This document shows, in pieces, positions 45,136 to 53,932 of a stretch of DNA of 64,000 nucleotides. Position numbers and translations under genes: made by a program. This DNA comes from Butyrivibrio sp. NC2002 (GTDB lineage: Bacteria > Bacillota > Clostridia > Lachnospirales > Lachnospiraceae): contig NZ_KL370881.1 in assembly GCF_000702265.1 (NCBI RefSeq), positions 332,789 through 396,788 on the forward strand, read 5' to 3'. Numbering within the stretch: position 1 is the first letter of the stretch; every line of letters begins with the position of its first letter. The notes beneath the pieces were generated by a model. That model saw only the letters and a program-made list of their open reading frames with translations. It was not told where the DNA came from and did not search any database.

Positions 45136-45399
45136 TCAGTCGCCCATACCTGATTCAATGAACTCTGAAAGCTCAGCAAGTGCTTTCTCTTCATCAGGAC
45201 CTTCGCATACGAGTTCAATCTCAGAACCACACTTGATGCATGCGCTCATAAGGAACATAACGCTCTTGCAGTCATAGCTATTACCGTTGAAATTGATCTT
45301 TACATTGCTCTCAAAAGGAGTTGCCTTCTGAGAAAGAAGACTTGCGGGTCTCATGTGCATACCCTGCTCGTTCTTAATTGTAATTGTCTTAGATACCAT
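45136..45399 (-). CDS. ptsH: Phosphocarrier protein HPr
   Basis: This 87-residue protein has the phosphohistidine His15 followed by Arg17 (GMHMRPAS) and the regulatory Ser46 in CKSVMFLMS. Ser46 means it can be phosphorylated by HPr kinase and act in CcpA-type catabolite control. It passes phosphate from EI to the EIIA domain of the fructose permease. It lies between fruA and ptsI in the same operon. Confidence 0.96.
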   Translation of the reverse strand: MVSKTITIKNEQGMHMRPASLLSQKATPFESNVKINFNGNSYDCKSVMFLMSACIKCGSEIELVCEGPDEEKALAELSEFIESGMGD

Positions 45400-45502
45400 A
45401 TTTTATTACCTCATTTCTTTTAAATACTTGCCGCAAATTGCGATTTATAAACCATTATGTGCCCGCCATTTTGCAGGCGGGCAACATATGTTTTAACAAT
45501 AA

Positions 45503-47578
45503 TTATTTTTCTACAGGCTTCTTGAGCATTCCGAGCATAACTGCTGTGATGATTGAACCAACGAGCCATGCAACGATGTAGAGAAGCGGATGACCTACTG
45601 TAGCGAATACGAAAATACCGCCATGAGGTGCCATAAGTGTACATTTGAATAATGCAGAGAGGAGTCCGGCTACACCTGAACCTACAAGTGTGCAGGGGAT
45701 TACGTGAAGCGGATCTGCTGCTGCAAAAGGTATTGCACCTTCTGTGATAAATGAACTACCCATTACGATGTTTGAAAGCCATGAAGCTCTTTCAGCTTCT
45801 GTGAAGCGGTTAGGGAATATTTTGCAGGCAATCGCTATTCCTACAGGAGGAACCATACCTCCGACCATGATAGATGCCATTGCAATGTAGCATGCCTGTA
45901 CGTTAGGATCTGTAGCCTGAGCACCTGCTTCCATAAGTGTAGCTGCTGTACCAAGCATACCTGTACCGAATACATAAGCTGCCTTGTTGATCGGGCCACC
46001 CATGTCGATAGCCATCATAGCTCCGAGGATAAGACCAAGGAGAGCAAGCATGTTGGCTGCACTGAGTGCTGAAAGCATAGCTGAAAGGCCTGTGTTGATA
46101 ACACCGATGATAGGATTGAGTACAAAGCACATTGCTACGCCGATAATAAATACACCGCAAAGAGGATATATAAGTGTAGGCTTGATTCCTTCGAGTGACT
46201 TCGGGAATCCTGATGTTATCTTCTTAAGCCAGAGAACAACAGCACCTGCAAGGAAACCTGCTGCGATACCGCCAAGGAAACCTGATACTGTAGCACCTGT
46301 TCCCTGGAAAGCGAATTTTGCAATGAATCCCTGGAATCCGGAGAGTGATGAGAGGGCAGCTTCATCTGCACCCCATACGAATCCGGAAATTGCTGCGTTA
46401 CCGTTAGCTGCAAGGAGACCACCTGCAAAACCTACTGCAAGACCGGGACGATCTGCGATTGATTCTGCGATATAACCTGCAAGTACGGGAACCATAAGTC
46501 CCATTGCAAGGCCTCCGACATATTTAAAGAAGGATGAAAGTGGTGTCATGCTACCGAAGTTTCCGCCACCTGTAGCACCGTAACCTGCAAGTGTATCGAT
46601 AAGGAATGCAAGAGCAACCATGATACCACCACCGATTACGAAAGGAAGCATGTGTGAAACACCGTTCATCAGATGCTTGTAAAACTTACGACCAAGGCTC
46701 TCGTTATCATCAAAGCGGTCTGTTGTAGCTGTAGCGGCTCCTGAATGATGATAAACAGGAACATTACCTGAAACAGCTTTACTTATAAGATCAGATGCGT
46801 GATGGATGGCATCTGCTGTAGAAGCTTTTAATACTTTCTTGCCGTCAAAACGTGACATCTCGACGTTCTTGTCAGCTGCAATGATGATCACATCAGCTTC
46901 TGCGATTTCTGAACTTGTAAGAACATTTTTTGCACCGCCTGAACCATCGGTTTCAACCTTGATAGAGTAGTTCTGGTCCTTGGCAGTTTTATCAAGTGCT
47001 TCAGCTGCCATGTATGTATGTGCGATACCTGTAGGACAAGCTGTTACAGCGAGGATCTTAAATACATCCTTTGAAGGAGCAGGAGCTTTGCCTTCTGATT
47101 TGGCCTTATTTTTTTCATCCCTTTCTGATTCCTGTTTATCGATCAGTGAAAGGAATTCGTCAGGTGTCCCTGCTGCAAGAAGCTTTGAGCAAAAACTCTG
47201 ATCCATAAGCATGGTCATGAGCTTTGAAAGAACTTCAAGGTGTGTGTCTGCAGCTCCGTCGGGCGCAGCGATCATGAACAGGAGATTACTGTCCTTCTTA
47301 TCAAGAGACTTGTAATCTACACCATCCGGAACAGTGATTGCAACGAGGCCGGCCTGTTTAACGGCTGAAGACTTTGCATGCGGAACAGCTATCCCCATAC
47401 CTACCGCAGTGGAGCCTTTTTTCTCTCTCTCCTCGATTGCCTTTTTGAATTCGTCTTTGTTTGCAAGGTTGCCAACCTTGTCATGAAGTGAAACCATGAG
47501 ATCGATTGCTGCATTCTGATCAGCAAGCTTTACTCCCAGGTTGACCCCTTCGGGTTTGAGTAAATCTGTTATTTTCAT
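45503..47578 (-). CDS. fruA: Fructose-specific PTS permease EIIABC
   Basis: This 691-residue protein joins three PTS parts in the order A-B-C. EIIA (about 1-150) has the phosphohistidine His67 in AVPHAK. EIIB (about 172-270) has the phosphocysteine Cys181 in CPTGIAHTYM. EIIC (about 310-690) is the membrane channel with about ten helices. It imports fructose as fructose 1-phosphate, matching the fruK gene upstream. The EIIB and EIIC sequences are typical of the Fru family. Confidence 0.95.
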   Translation of the reverse strand: MKITDLLKPEGVNLGVKLADQNAAIDLMVSLHDKVGNLANKDEFKKAIEEREKKGSTAVGMGIAVPHAKSSAVKQAGLVAITVPDGVDYKSLDKKDSNLLFMIAAPDGAADTHLEVLSKLMTMLMDQSFCSKLLAAGTPDEFLSLIDKQESERDEKNKAKSEGKAPAPSKDVFKILAVTACPTGIAHTYMAAEALDKTAKDQNYSIKVETDGSGGAKNVLTSSEIAEADVIIIAADKNVEMSRFDGKKVLKASTADAIHHASDLISKAVSGNVPVYHHSGAATATTDRFDDNESLGRKFYKHLMNGVSHMLPFVIGGGIMVALAFLIDTLAGYGATGGGNFGSMTPLSSFFKYVGGLAMGLMVPVLAGYIAESIADRPGLAVGFAGGLLAANGNAAISGFVWGADEAALSSLSGFQGFIAKFAFQGTGATVSGFLGGIAAGFLAGAVVLWLKKITSGFPKSLEGIKPTLIYPLCGVFIIGVAMCFVLNPIIGVINTGLSAMLSALSAANMLALLGLILGAMMAIDMGGPINKAAYVFGTGMLGTAATLMEAGAQATDPNVQACYIAMASIMVGGMVPPVGIAIACKIFPNRFTEAERASWLSNIVMGSSFITEGAIPFAAADPLHVIPCTLVGSGVAGLLSALFKCTLMAPHGGIFVFATVGHPLLYIVAWLVGSIITAVMLGMLKKPVEK

Positions 47579-47659
47579 ATTTCTCCCTTTCCGTGCTTAT
47601 AGCACTTGTTTTGGGATCAGAACCCCAATACATTAGTTTTTATATTTTCGAAACAGTTA

Positions 47660-48568
47660 TTATTTGAGTGTTTCGTAAATACTGTTTATAAGCTCGCCTG
47701 TCGCGAGGTCATCTGAAAAAGCAGTAGCGCTTCCTGCAGCGGTACCCATGTTGAGGGCAACTCTATAATCCTTTGTCTTCATGTAGCCTGCGACAAAGCC
47801 TGCTACCATTGAATCTCCTGCGCCTACGGAGTTTTTTACAGTTCCCTTGGGAACGCCTACGCGGAAACACTCGCCAGTTTCTGTTACAAGCATTGCACCG
47901 TCTCCGGCCATGGAAATAAGAACATTTCTTGCACCCATTTCCTGGAGCTTTTTAGCATGAGCTTCAATCTCATCGTCTGTTTTAAGTACAGTATCGAACA
48001 TCTCGCCAAGCTCGTGGTTGTTGGGTTTTATAAGGAAAGGATGATACTTAAGTACATTCTTAAGAAGATCCTTGGTTGCATCAACAACGAAAGTCACATC
48101 CTTGTCTTTTAGTCTGTCCAATATGATCTCATATACATCACTTGGGAGAGTACTCGGGATACTTCCTGCAAGGATAAGTACATCACCGGCTGTAAGTTTA
48201 TCGAGCTTTTGAAGCAGCTCTTCAAAGGCTTCTTTGCTTATCTTGGGTCCCTGAGCATTTATCTCTGTCTCTTCATCAGATTTCAACTTAACATTGATTC
48301 TGGAAATTCCTTTCTTAAGCTTGATGAAATCAGCGATGATCCCTTTCTTCTGAACACTTTCAACTATTGCATCTCCCGTGAAACCGGCTGTAAAACCAAG
48401 TGCTGTGTTTTCAATTCCCAGATTCTTTAAAATCGTGGAAACATTGATTCCTTTTCCTCCGAAGAAACAATCCTCAGATACGGATCTATTGGTCATTCCG
48501 ATATCGATGGGCTTGTCCATTCGGACTATGTAGTCGATTGCCGGATTGAAAGTTACAGTGTAAATCAT
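47660..48568 (-). CDS. fruK: 1-phosphofructokinase
   Basis: This 302-residue PfkB-family kinase has TFNPAIDY at the N-terminus, GGKGINVSTIL (family signature 1) and the C-terminal GAGDSMVAGFVAGY with catalytic Asp. It phosphorylates fructose 1-phosphate to fructose 1,6-bisphosphate. ATG 48568 follows GGGAG; an in-frame ORF to 48592 is rejected. It is the second gene of the operon. Confidence 0.95.
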   Translation of the reverse strand: MIYTVTFNPAIDYIVRMDKPIDIGMTNRSVSEDCFFGGKGINVSTILKNLGIENTALGFTAGFTGDAIVESVQKKGIIADFIKLKKGISRINVKLKSDEETEINAQGPKISKEAFEELLQKLDKLTAGDVLILAGSIPSTLPSDVYEIILDRLKDKDVTFVVDATKDLLKNVLKYHPFLIKPNNHELGEMFDTVLKTDDEIEAHAKKLQEMGARNVLISMAGDGAMLVTETGECFRVGVPKGTVKNSVGAGDSMVAGFVAGYMKTKDYRVALNMGTAAGSATAFSDDLATGELINSIYETLK

Positions 48569-48602
48569 TTTGTTCTCCCTTCTTTTAGACAAGTGAACGG
48601 TT

Positions 48603-49358
48603 TTATTTTTCGCTAACAGCTTTGATTATTGTCTGGTCGGAATATTTTTTGTCCGGGTTTTTATCGGTAATAATGCAGCAGCTTCTAAGGTCTGAAAAAG
48701 TAACGCTGCTTACTACACCGAATTTACTGCTGTCAGCAAGTATATAAGACAGGTAAGTATGCTTGATTGCTTCTGCCTTTACAAGTGCTTCATCTACGTC
48801 CGGAGTAGTGAATCCGGCTGTGATCGAGATGCCGTTTGTTCCCATAAAAGCTTTTGTGAAATGGAATTTACTAAGTGATTCCACGCACTCAGGACCTACA
48901 ACAGCTTCGGTGACCGGCTTTATTCGTCCGCCTATGATCATGGTTGAGAGACCTCTCTCGAGCATTCGCTTGGCATGAACAATTCCGTTAGTAATGTATT
49001 TTGCTTTTTTGTTGGTTATATGGTCGATCAGGTGAAGTGTTGTAGTTCCTGAATCGATATAAACAAAATCATTATCATTGATAAGCGAAGCTGCATATTC
49101 GGAAATAATACTTTTTTCTGCTGTATTGTGAAGCGCTTTCTCTGCAACGGAAGGCTCAATGGTATTTACATCCTTGGCATTAAGTGAAGTTGCACCGCCA
49201 AAAACCTTGATGATCCTTCGTTCGTCGCTTAGCGCGATCAGATCACGCCTGATAGTAGCAGCTGATGTATCAAGAAAATCGACAAGTTCCTGAACAGTTA
49301 CAGCTTTGTGCTCTTCTATATAAGATACGATTGCATTCCTGCGTTCTTCTGTGAGCAT
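48603..49358 (-). CDS. fruR: DeoR-family transcriptional regulator of the fructose operon
   Basis: This 251-residue protein has an N-terminal DeoR helix-turn-helix (VTVQELVDFLDTSAATIRRDL, about 19-40, abbreviated core) and a sugar-phosphate binding C-terminal domain (FVYIDSGTTTLHLIDHI, AVVGPECVESL, SKFG). DeoR-type FruR proteins repress fru operons and are released by fructose 1-phosphate. It is the first gene of the operon it probably controls, with candidate operator repeats over its own promoter. Confidence 0.9.
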   Translation of the reverse strand: MLTEERRNAIVSYIEEHKAVTVQELVDFLDTSAATIRRDLIALSDERRIIKVFGGATSLNAKDVNTIEPSVAEKALHNTAEKSIISEYAASLINDNDFVYIDSGTTTLHLIDHITNKKAKYITNGIVHAKRMLERGLSTMIIGGRIKPVTEAVVGPECVESLSKFHFTKAFMGTNGISITAGFTTPDVDEALVKAEAIKHTYLSYILADSSKFGVVSSVTFSDLRSCCIITDKNPDKKYSDQTIIKAVSEK

Positions 49359-49427
49359 ATTTGATTATCTCCCTCAAATGGCATATTATGTCTGGATTTA
49401 TTAGCAATTTATTACCAATCTATGAAA

Positions 49428-49464
49428 AGAATATCATCACAAATAATCAAAGTCAATCACAAAC
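49428..49464 (-). promoter_or_regulatory. Promoter of the fru-pts operon with TTTGTGAT repeats
   Basis: On the minus strand TTGACT (49456-49451), a 17-base spacer and TATTCT (49433-49428) form a sigma-A promoter. Two copies of TTTGTGAT (in TTTGTGATTGA and ATTTGTGATGA) lie at and between these elements about 19 bp apart, as expected for a DeoR-type repressor. Confidence 0.7.
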
Positions 49465-49556
49465 GAGCAATATCAGGGTGAAAAAATACACAAATATAAT
49501 CAAAATAATTAGCGAATAGTCATAAAAAGTCAAAAATGATAAAAGAAAATGCCAAA

Positions 49557-49585
49557 TTCGATCACTCTTTGATCACCTGATCGAA
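49557..49585. promoter_or_regulatory. Inverted repeat, candidate operator of the GH88 operon
   Basis: TTCGATCA (49557-49564) and TGATCGAA (49578-49585) are a perfect 8-bp inverted repeat with a 13-bp spacer, and a further TGATCA lies inside. It is 175 bases before the GH88 gene. The flanking AT-rich stretch 49586-49740 has no other structure I can support. Confidence 0.55.
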
Positions 49586-49760
49586 ATGAACAGACGTCCT
49601 TTCAAAAAGTTGTTCATAAAAAACTATTAAAATAGTAAAAAACACATAGAAAATAGCTTTTTATTTATAGTACATTTATAGTGGCTTTTTAAATGAGATT
49701 TCTGAAATCCGCATATATTGCTGATTTTTAGAGAATATGTTACAGGAGGTTTTAACAGAT

Positions 49761-50948
49761 ATGAGTGAACTTAACTGGGCAAGAGAAGCTCTTGATAAGG
49801 TTATAAAAAAAGAGAAAAAGGTGCTTGAAAGAAACAAGGGGAAAATTCCTTATACTGCAGTAGATCATGTTTTTGACGATAAGTCGGGGGACAATATCTG
49901 CTGGTGGACGAACGGTTTTTACGGCGGACTTCTCTGGCAATTATATAAGGAAACAGGGGATGCTGAGTATAAAGAATCTGCGGAAGTAATAGAAGAAAAG
50001 CTTGATGCTAACTTTCTTGATTACAACGGAATGGATCATGACAGCGGATTTAAATGGCTTTTGACAGCAGTTGCGGATTACAAATTTACAGGAAATAAGA
50101 AATCAAGAAACAGAGCGCTTCTTGCTGCAGCAAATCTTGCCGGAAGATATAACATAGAAGGTGAGTTTATAAGAGCGTGGAATGACTGGGGAGATGACAG
50201 GGATACCAGAGGCTGGGCGATTATCGACTGCATGATGAATCTTCCTCTTTTATATTGGGCAAGTAAGGAACTCGATGATCCCAGATTCAAGCATATTGCG
50301 GTAAAGCATGCAAATACAGCTATGGAATCATTTATTAGAGAGGATGGTTCTGCAAGACACATAGTTGAGTTCGACTTAAATGAGAAGAAGTTTGTGAGAG
50401 AATATGGCGGTCAGGGCTACGGCGAAGGCACAGCCTGGACTAGAGGACAGACCTGGGCTATATACGGCTTTGTCATGAGCTATATTCACACAGGGGATAT
50501 AAGGTATCTTGAGGCATCGATGAGAGTTGCTGATTTCTTTGTTGACCATATTCCGGATACGAATCTTATACCGGTTGACTTTTTGCAGCCCGCTGAACCT
50601 GCCTATGAGGATTCAACTGCAGCAGCGATCGCAGGATGCGGACTTTTGCATCTTGCAGATGAACTTAAGAAATTAAAAGAAAAGCAGATAAAAACAGGTG
50701 AAAATGAGCAGGAGCTTTTGGATAAGCTTACTTCAAGCGCTCCTGTAAAATACAGTGAAGCAGCGCTCAGAATATTAAAAACTCTTACAGAATCAAGATG
50801 CGATTTTGATCCTGAACATGATGATCTTGTTATTAACTGCACGGCTGCTTACCATGATAAGGACCATCATTTCCCTATCATATATGGTGACTATTACTAT
50901 ATAGAAGCCCTTTTGTATGTGCTTGGAAAAGGCGAATATCTTTGGTGA
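49761..50948 (+). CDS. GH88 unsaturated glucuronyl hydrolase
   Basis: This 395-residue protein matches family GH88, an alpha/alpha barrel that removes the unsaturated uronic acid from the end of oligosaccharides made by polysaccharide lyases. Recognisable segments are DNICWWTNGFYGGLLW, MDHDSGFKW (catalytic Asp region), RGWAIIDCMMNLPLLYWAS (second Asp) and GYGEGTAWTRGQTWAIYGF. No signal peptide is present, so it acts in the cytoplasm. CAGGAGG sets ATG 49761; an in-frame ATG at 49737 lies before the ribosome site. The next gene is likely its partner. Confidence 0.88.
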   Translation: MSELNWAREALDKVIKKEKKVLERNKGKIPYTAVDHVFDDKSGDNICWWTNGFYGGLLWQLYKETGDAEYKESAEVIEEKLDANFLDYNGMDHDSGFKWLLTAVADYKFTGNKKSRNRALLAAANLAGRYNIEGEFIRAWNDWGDDRDTRGWAIIDCMMNLPLLYWASKELDDPRFKHIAVKHANTAMESFIREDGSARHIVEFDLNEKKFVREYGGQGYGEGTAWTRGQTWAIYGFVMSYIHTGDIRYLEASMRVADFFVDHIPDTNLIPVDFLQPAEPAYEDSTAAAIAGCGLLHLADELKKLKEKQIKTGENEQELLDKLTSSAPVKYSEAALRILKTLTESRCDFDPEHDDLVINCTAAYHDKDHHFPIIYGDYYYIEALLYVLGKGEYLW

Positions 50949-50984
50949 AATGAGCGCAAAAAAATAAAAAGACGAGGAATGATT

Positions 50985-53153
50985 ATGGGTGAAAAAAACG
51001 TATTTGTTGTAGAAGATCCTGACTATGATCTTAGCCCTTATACAGGTATGACAAGGCGCCATTTCGTAGATGCAGGAATATATTTGCTAAAAGGCTTATT
51101 TGAAAATCTAGGCAGCATCGATGATGCGCCGCTTGTTCCGAGAACTGAAACAGAGGTTACATATCCTCATCTTGGAGCATCCCCGGAGCAGATAGAAACT
51201 GAGAGAAAGGCTGAGATTTTTGAAGGGCTTACCAGAACATTTTTCATAGGATCGGTCCTTATCCACGATGATCCTGAGCTTGTGATAGGTGGCATAAAAT
51301 TAAGGGACTACTACAAACTCCATATTTTAAGGGCACTTTCTGATAAAACAAGCAGAGAGTATATAGGAACTTTTGAGGAATTAAAGGAACTCGTTGGAAA
51401 AGATGATCCTACAAGGTGCTACCAGCAAACGGTAGAAACCTGCGCACTTGTTATCGGGCTATGGGCATGCAGGGATGAAATCTGGGATACTTATACCAAA
51501 GAAGAAAAGGATAAGATAGCGCTTTTTCTAAAGGGCTATGCGCATACAGCGACGGTGCCTCAGAACTGGCGCCTTTTCAATATGCTTGATATGGCTTTTC
51601 TTCACATGGAAGGATATGAGATAGATGAGCATGTAATGAGAGAGCATGCACAGGCAATCCTTCATTATTATGCAGGTGATGGCTGGTATCGCGACGGACA
51701 GAGCTTTGACTATTATTCGTGCTGGGCATTTAATATGTATGCTCCGATATGGAACGTTTGGTATGGCTATGAAAATGAGCCATATCTTGCAGGAAAATTC
51801 GAGGAAGCTTCTAATGAGCTCATGAAGACTTATCCCGATTTCTTTGACGGCGACGGATATACCATGATGTTTGGAAGAAGCTGCATCTACAGATTTGCTG
51901 CAACTTCAGCATTTGACGGTAATTTTCTACTTAAAAACAGTGTGATGGATCCGGGAAGAGCCAGAAGGATTACGGCAGGTTCTATCCTTCAGTTCCTTGA
52001 AAGAGATGATTTTCTTGAAAATATGGTACCAAGTCTAGGCTTTTACAGGCGGTTCATGCCGCTTGTTCAGGGATACTCCTGTGCTGAATCTGTCTATTGG
52101 CTGGGAAAGGCTTTTTTGTGTCTGCACCTTCCAAAAGATCACCCCTTCTGGACAGAAAAGGAAAATAACGGTGACTGGGGAAATGACAGCTTTTACCTGA
52201 AAAATCATCCAAAGGCAAAAGAGGAAGATAAATATATAAAGCATATCAATACCGAAGTAAAAAAGGTAAGTCTGGATGGCCCCGCGATCAGTATTTCTAA
52301 TCATAAGGCCAACAGGTCAACTGTGATAAGAACCGGCAAGGTTGTGAAAAACACAGGTGATGAGCATGGTATGTGGAATTACAGCAAGATATCCTTCAAT
52401 TCCAAGTATCCCTGGGAAGGCGGCCTTATCGATCCCGAAAGCGGTGAGAGAATAAAAGACATAGAGTCAATGCAATATGTTTTATATGATGAAATAGCTG
52501 ATGAATATCAGAAAGCAAACGTGACCTTCTGGCACGGAGAAAAGGACAATGTTCTATACAGGCGTCAGTACTTCAATTACAGGCTAAGCGATGAAACTCA
52601 TTGGATAAATGCTGTGAACCTTGCGGATATTCCTGTTTCATACGGAATACTTAGATTTGATAAGCTTAGACTTTTCAGACCGAAGATGAAAATAACCCTT
52701 GGTTCTTACGGATTTCCCGATAATGGAAAAACCACTGTTGAGAAGAAGGAAAAGAATGGAGCAAAGGCTATCATCCTTAAGGGCTATGATTCTCAGGGAA
52801 GAGAAAAACAACTTGCCATGACTGTGTTCTTTGGCTTTTCATCAATTGATGTTGTAAAGAGCAAAGGCTCTAACCCTGACTCCGATAATTCAATGATCAT
52901 CTATGGAACATACAATAAGAACAATCTTTATGACAGTAGCGAAGACTACATGCTTATATCGCAGGTCATAACAAAAGAAAATCATGAAGATTTTTCTGAT
53001 GAAGAGCTGTTTTGCATAAAGAAGCTTGAGTTTTCGGATGCGGATAAGACAGGAGCATACGGCGATATAAATGTAAAGCTCAGCCCTGCTGTTTGCGCTG
53101 TAAAAACTTACCGCATAAATTTTGAGCAAATTGAAGGAAAACTCATGCTTTGA
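50985..53153 (+). CDS. DUF2264 domain protein (putative GH154-like glucuronidase)
   Basis: This 722-residue cytoplasmic protein has an N-terminal helical (alpha/alpha-type) domain typical of DUF2264 (ETCALVIGLWACRDEIWD, NWRLFNMLDMAF, GDGWYRDGQSFDYYSCWAF) and a C-terminal beta-rich part (about 420-722). DUF2264 proteins have been linked to glycoside hydrolase family GH154, with beta-glucuronidase activity, but this is recalled, not tested here. Gene context supports it: it follows a GH88 hydrolase by 36 bases. GAGGA sets ATG 50985; an in-frame ATG at 50979 is too close to it. Confidence 0.78.
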   Translation: MGEKNVFVVEDPDYDLSPYTGMTRRHFVDAGIYLLKGLFENLGSIDDAPLVPRTETEVTYPHLGASPEQIETERKAEIFEGLTRTFFIGSVLIHDDPELVIGGIKLRDYYKLHILRALSDKTSREYIGTFEELKELVGKDDPTRCYQQTVETCALVIGLWACRDEIWDTYTKEEKDKIALFLKGYAHTATVPQNWRLFNMLDMAFLHMEGYEIDEHVMREHAQAILHYYAGDGWYRDGQSFDYYSCWAFNMYAPIWNVWYGYENEPYLAGKFEEASNELMKTYPDFFDGDGYTMMFGRSCIYRFAATSAFDGNFLLKNSVMDPGRARRITAGSILQFLERDDFLENMVPSLGFYRRFMPLVQGYSCAESVYWLGKAFLCLHLPKDHPFWTEKENNGDWGNDSFYLKNHPKAKEEDKYIKHINTEVKKVSLDGPAISISNHKANRSTVIRTGKVVKNTGDEHGMWNYSKISFNSKYPWEGGLIDPESGERIKDIESMQYVLYDEIADEYQKANVTFWHGEKDNVLYRRQYFNYRLSDETHWINAVNLADIPVSYGILRFDKLRLFRPKMKITLGSYGFPDNGKTTVEKKEKNGAKAIILKGYDSQGREKQLAMTVFFGFSSIDVVKSKGSNPDSDNSMIIYGTYNKNNLYDSSEDYMLISQVITKENHEDFSDEELFCIKKLEFSDADKTGAYGDINVKLSPAVCAVKTYRINFEQIEGKLML

Positions 53154-53196
53154 TTTTGCGTTACAAAACTTTTAGATTTTCGTTAAGGAAACTTTC

Positions 53197-53225
53197 TTTA
53201 CACCTCACTTTTCATAGAATAAAAT
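53197..53225 (+). promoter_or_regulatory. Promoter of the CheC-like gene
   Basis: TTTACA (53197-53202), a 17-base spacer and TAAAAT (53220-53225) match sigma-A. Confidence 0.65.
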
Positions 53226-53226
53226 A

Positions 53227-53267
53227 TAATTAGCTGTTTGCAGATTCATTCTGTATGCGGCTAATTA
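53227..53267 (+). other. Leader hairpin before the CheC-like gene
   Basis: TAATTAGC (53227-53234) pairs with GCTAATTA (53260-53267), with an inner GCAGA/TCTGT stem. It begins at the expected transcription start and could protect the mRNA or be a regulatory site. Confidence 0.5.
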
Positions 53268-53318
53268 GTCAAAACACATCTTATTTTTATTCTGTCTATA
53301 TTGGAAATGAGGGCTTAT

Positions 53319-53918
53319 ATGGAACAGGTACTTACAAATGATCAAGTTGATATCTTAGGTGAAATCGCAAATATCAGTATGGGCAATTCAGCAACCACAT
53401 TGAGTATGATGGTAAACAGGAAGGTTGATATCACAACCCCGAACGTATCCATTGTAAAAAGAAGTGAAACCCTGGATGACTACGAGAGAACATGTATTTT
53501 TGTTCAGATTCATTATGTAAAAGGGCTGACCGGTAATAACGTCCTGATCCTGAAGGAACATGATGTAAAATGTATGACAGATCTGATGATGGGCGGCGAC
53601 GGAACCAACACTTCAGGCGATATTTCAGACCTTCATTTGAGTGCTGCATCAGAAGCTATGAACCAGATGATGGGTGCAAGTGCTACTTCGCTTTCTATGA
53701 TGCTGGGTGTTCCAACCGATATAAGTACTCCCGTTGTTAATCAGATTGATGTAGACAGTATTAAAATCTTTGAGAAGAGCTTTGAAACAGGCTATGACAG
53801 CTTTGTAAAAATTGCATTCAGGATCACTATCGCAGATCTTATCGATTCTGTGATGGTTCAGCTGTATCCTGTTCAGTTTGCAAGGGAGATGTGTCAAAAA
53901 TTTGTTGCAAAGGATTAA
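53319..53918 (+). CDS. cheC: CheC-type CheY-phosphate phosphatase
   Basis: This 199-residue protein has two copies of the CheC/FliY active-site motif [D/S]xxxExxN: D11-E15-N18 (VDILGEIANISMGNS) and S108-E112-N115 (LSAASEAMNQMMGAS). These dephosphorylate CheY-P. No FliN domain follows, so it is CheC-like rather than FliY. ATG 53319 has GAGGG five bases before it; ATG 53307 and TTG 53301 are in frame alternatives. It starts 14 bases before the DUF4317 gene after its stop, so both are cotranscribed. Confidence 0.85.
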   Translation: MEQVLTNDQVDILGEIANISMGNSATTLSMMVNRKVDITTPNVSIVKRSETLDDYERTCIFVQIHYVKGLTGNNVLILKEHDVKCMTDLMMGGDGTNTSGDISDLHLSAASEAMNQMMGASATSLSMMLGVPTDISTPVVNQIDVDSIKIFEKSFETGYDSFVKIAFRITIADLIDSVMVQLYPVQFAREMCQKFVAKD

Positions 53919-53932
53919 GTTAGTGGAGAGGT

